The translations under genes were made by a program, and so were the position numbers. From Catonia carolina (taxonomy: Eukaryota > Arthropoda > Insecta > Hemiptera > Achilidae), in NCBI GenBank assembly GCA_035578175.1, contig JAQMRL010000002.1:97380748-97444747 (forward strand): a stretch of DNA of 64,000 bases, written 5' to 3'. The notes beneath the pieces were generated by a model. The model was not told the origin of the DNA. It made no database searches and worked only from the letters and a program-made list of their open reading frames with translations. Below, in pieces: positions 61,476 through 64,000 of the stretch (its first letter is position 1; each line of letters starts with the position of its first letter).

Positions 61476-62268
61476 CACTCATGATAAAATTAGGTTATGT
61501 TTATTGAGGTTAGTTTTTTGTTTATTTCTAGTAATTTATTACTTTTGTTAGGTTATATTGTTAATTATTTGCATTGGCAAGAGAAAGTTATGTGAGTGTT
61601 TTACACCACATTTTTATAAATTCTTTCATATAATAATAACTTTAATGAAAACAAATATAAAATTTAGATAGAACACCAGTATGGAGTTAGAAGAAGTAAT
61701 TATGTTGTGCATCTTAGTTTTTATAATTACGATGAAAGAGCTTTAAACTGTTTGATACCGCAGTTATACAATTCTTCACCTAGGGAAAAAGTTGTATGAA
61801 CTTTACGGATTTTAAAAGGAAAGTAAGTCTGGTTACCAAATGATACGTAACATATCAATATCAATAGCCTTAAGAACTTGTTATAAATTCTCTACAGTGG
61901 CTGTATGTGCCATGGCTATAGGTAATACAGTAGTAAAGTATCATTAACAAGACATGTAAAATCAAATTAGTTAGTTTAATAGTTACTGTAAGCTAATTTT
62001 TGTTTATATTTTATTGTATGTATGTGTGGGCACCTGATGTTAACCCTTTCAGTACCGAAACAATATTTAAAAGTTTGATCTAAAGTGCCATTTAATTTGA
62101 GTAAGAGTGTACAAAGTGCCACCCTTATTTCAAAAACTTGCAAGCATAAACCTGCCATTGCCCACAAAATTTCAACGTTACAGAAAAATAAAATTTCCTG
62201 TTAAAAATTAATTTTTATTGTGTTAGTAAAAAATAAAAATAATTTTAACACTAAAAATATTCAAAATA
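61476..62268. other. Intergenic DNA, nothing recognised
   Basis: AT-rich, right of SP-C. No coding or repeat signal beyond short runs. Confidence 0.45.
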
Positions 62269-62431
62269 GTTTTTTAGTTTGTTTAAAGTCGCATCGACAG
62301 CTTGGTCATTAGTAACTGCTGTGGGTACCTTAACAGTGGTTTTAACAAGTAAAAATTTCCATACCCTAACTTGAACCCGGGACCTTTCGCTTTGTAGGCT
62401 AGCGCGCTAGTCACTACGCCACGGAGTTGGT
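62269..62431 (-). mobile_element. tRNA-derived SINE with 9-bp target duplication
   Basis: Minus strand: head CCGTGGCGTAGTGACTAGCG, B box GGGTTCAAGTTAGG, body ending GCGACTTTAAAC. Flanked by TTCAAAATA at 62260-62268 and 62432-62440. Confidence 0.85.
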
Positions 62432-62440
62432 TTCAAAATA

Positions 62441-63329
62441 TATTATTCCATCATTTTTGTTTAAAAGTTTTTTCGTAAATGTTCGGTTATCCGGACGTGG
62501 CAATTGATGCTTTACTTACGGACGTCCGGTAAACCGGACGTTATAACTATGTAAAATATATCAACGTCTTGTTTTCCGGACATTGGTACTGAAAGGGTTA
62601 AGTCACACTGCTCACTTATCAGGACCCAAAAATAACTAATTATAATGACGATGTATTTCTTTTCATTATTATTATTATTACATAATACTATAGTAACGAT
62701 ATAATTAATACTATAGTATTATAGTTTATATAAAATTATATTAACTAATAGTAAGAATACAAGTACTGTAATATGATTTTTTTGTGTTTTTATAATACAA
62801 CTGTTAAATGGGAAATATAAATGTACGTTTTGAAGAAACAAAAACAAACAACAAAAATATAAAAAATAAATCAATAAATATATTATTTATAAAAAAGAGA
62901 GGTATATTATAAATTTACAAATGAATATAATCATATTTACAAAATAATAAAAAATTACAAAAATAACTTCAATAAAAATAACATTGTATGAAACAATACA
63001 TAAACATTTTAATAAATAAAATATTTACTAGACAGAATCTTTAAAATGTATACAAACTAGAAATTAAATAGCTGCCCTAAAATTCGTACAAGAAAGTTAC
63101 TAGATACAGAATACACACAAGCTACACTGCAAAAATTTAGTAGCTACCCTAAAATTTAGTACAAAAATTTATTAGATACTATTTATAAAATATAGATTAA
63201 CTGTAGAAATTAAATAGCTGCCCTGAAATTCAAAACAGAAAATTTACTAGGTATGATCTACAGAATAAGCGTAATTCAATAGCTGCTCTAAAATTTATTA
63301 CAAAAATTTAATAGATACTATCCACAAAA
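62441..63329. other. AT-rich DNA with diverged short repeats
   Basis: 62900-63320 holds a loose repeat of about 60-110 bp (TAGCTGCCCTAAAATT, TAGCTACCCTAAAATT, TAGCTGCCCTGAAATT, TAGCTGCTCTAAAATT). No gene seen. Confidence 0.5.
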
Positions 63330-64000
63330 ATTATTTGGAAATGACATGGATTGTACAAGAAACAGCGGATGACCTTCAGCAAGCTGTCCATGAGTTGCAT
63401 AAAATATGTAATTATTTTTACTTGAAAATTTCCTTTAGCAAAACAAAAATAATGAAATTTAGGGGCAAGTACTTGATTCAGTCAAAGACAGTGGTAGATA
63501 ATACAACCCAGGAATAAATTTCTCACTTTCATTACTTGAGATGTGACGTTGGATTTAACTCTGATTTAGATGTAAAGCAAAAAATGAATAAGTTTCAAAG
63601 GATATATGGGGCCATAAGTAGAACTTTGGAAAATAGAGCTAGCAAATATAAAAAACTAAAATTCTACTCAGTTATGGCAACCCCAGTAATTATGTAAGGA
63701 AGTGAAGCATGAATAAACTTACATGACAGAAAATTTAGACAGCAGAGATGAGGTTTCTGCAAAGGATAAAAAAACATAGGCCTACTTGGATAACGTAAGA
63801 AATGAAGATTGGAATCAGATATCCTTGACTTGAATGAAAAGATAAAAGAATATAATCAAGGTTGGAGACACCATATGGAAAAGATGTCAGCTAAAAGGAT
63901 ACCACAGTAAGTTCGATGGTAAGCTCTGAACGGGAAGTGGGATGTTGGCATATCTATGAAGAGATGGATATTATAGTATACGAGTTCGGAACAGGCGTAT
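63330..64000 (+). mobile_element. LINE reverse transcriptase C-terminal half, runs off the right edge
   Basis: Frame 63335-63517: VQETADDLQQAVHELHKICN, LKISFSKTKIMKFRGKY. Then with stops: HYLRCDVGFNSDLDVKQKMN, LKFYSVMATPVIM and YNQGWRHHMEKMSAKRIPQ. Same group as 54560-55335. Confidence 0.75.

Overview
This is an animal nuclear genome window, almost certainly from an insect. It is AT-rich and intron-rich, loaded with transposon relics, and has no bacterial-type gene packing. The transposon mix (Jockey-like LINEs, mariner, PIF/Harbinger with MADF partner genes, pogo/Tigger, tRNA-derived SINEs) and the frequent GGCCTAC motif suggest a hemimetabolous insect such as a cockroach relative. The order-level guess is inference only.

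The only host genes I can support are three paralogous S1-family (trypsin-like) serine protease genes, head to tail on the minus strand. They were rebuilt exon by exon from splice sites, matching phases and conserved motifs. SP-A is partial: exons 1-2 at 775..718 and 317..181, running off the left edge. SP-B is complete: seven exons from 25913 down to 6892, 305 codons plus stop. SP-C is complete: seven exons from 59145 down to 31562, 325 codons plus stop. Intron positions and phases are identical between paralogues. Each protein has a signal peptide, a short propeptide ending in Arg, a catalytic domain with an intact His/Asp/Ser triad, and a hydrophobic C-terminal tail. SP-C keeps the trypsin pocket (DSCQGDSGG). 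SP-B has lost Asp189 and the Cys191-Cys220 pair. The 400 bp upstream of each first exon is shared and carries one conserved E-box plus forkhead-like module. The flank downstream of SP-B and SP-C is shared too, so large units were duplicated in tandem.

Introns and intergenic DNA hold nested mobile elements. 1.9-3.8 kb: an internally deleted mariner with a Harbinger inside. 8-11.2 kb: a Jockey LINE split by a 770 bp fold-back element. 20.6-24.5 kb: a Jockey LINE split by a two-gene Harbinger that itself holds a SINE. 27.3-29.9 kb: a Tigger/Jerky-like element with a CCAAT-rich promoter-like block. 32.4-36.9 kb: a Tc1/mariner relative, a THAP-related element and a pogo element. 37.99-38.68 kb: a solo LTR. 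39.7-42.7 kb: a fold-back MITE and a fold-back mariner. 48.1-54.0 kb: a Harbinger remnant hosting two head-to-tail copies of a PHD-finger LINE separated by (TTA)n. 60.85-61.48 kb: a second solo LTR.

The most unusual observation is in the two solo LTRs. They have 4-bp target duplications and a TATA-type promoter. I found no AATAAA between the promoter and the LTR end. At the expected R/U5 boundary each carries a match to the stem-loop of replication-dependent histone mRNAs, followed by ACCA and a purine-rich element. One LTR carries five such hairpins. This suggests an LTR retrotransposon family that borrowed the histone mRNA 3'-end signal.
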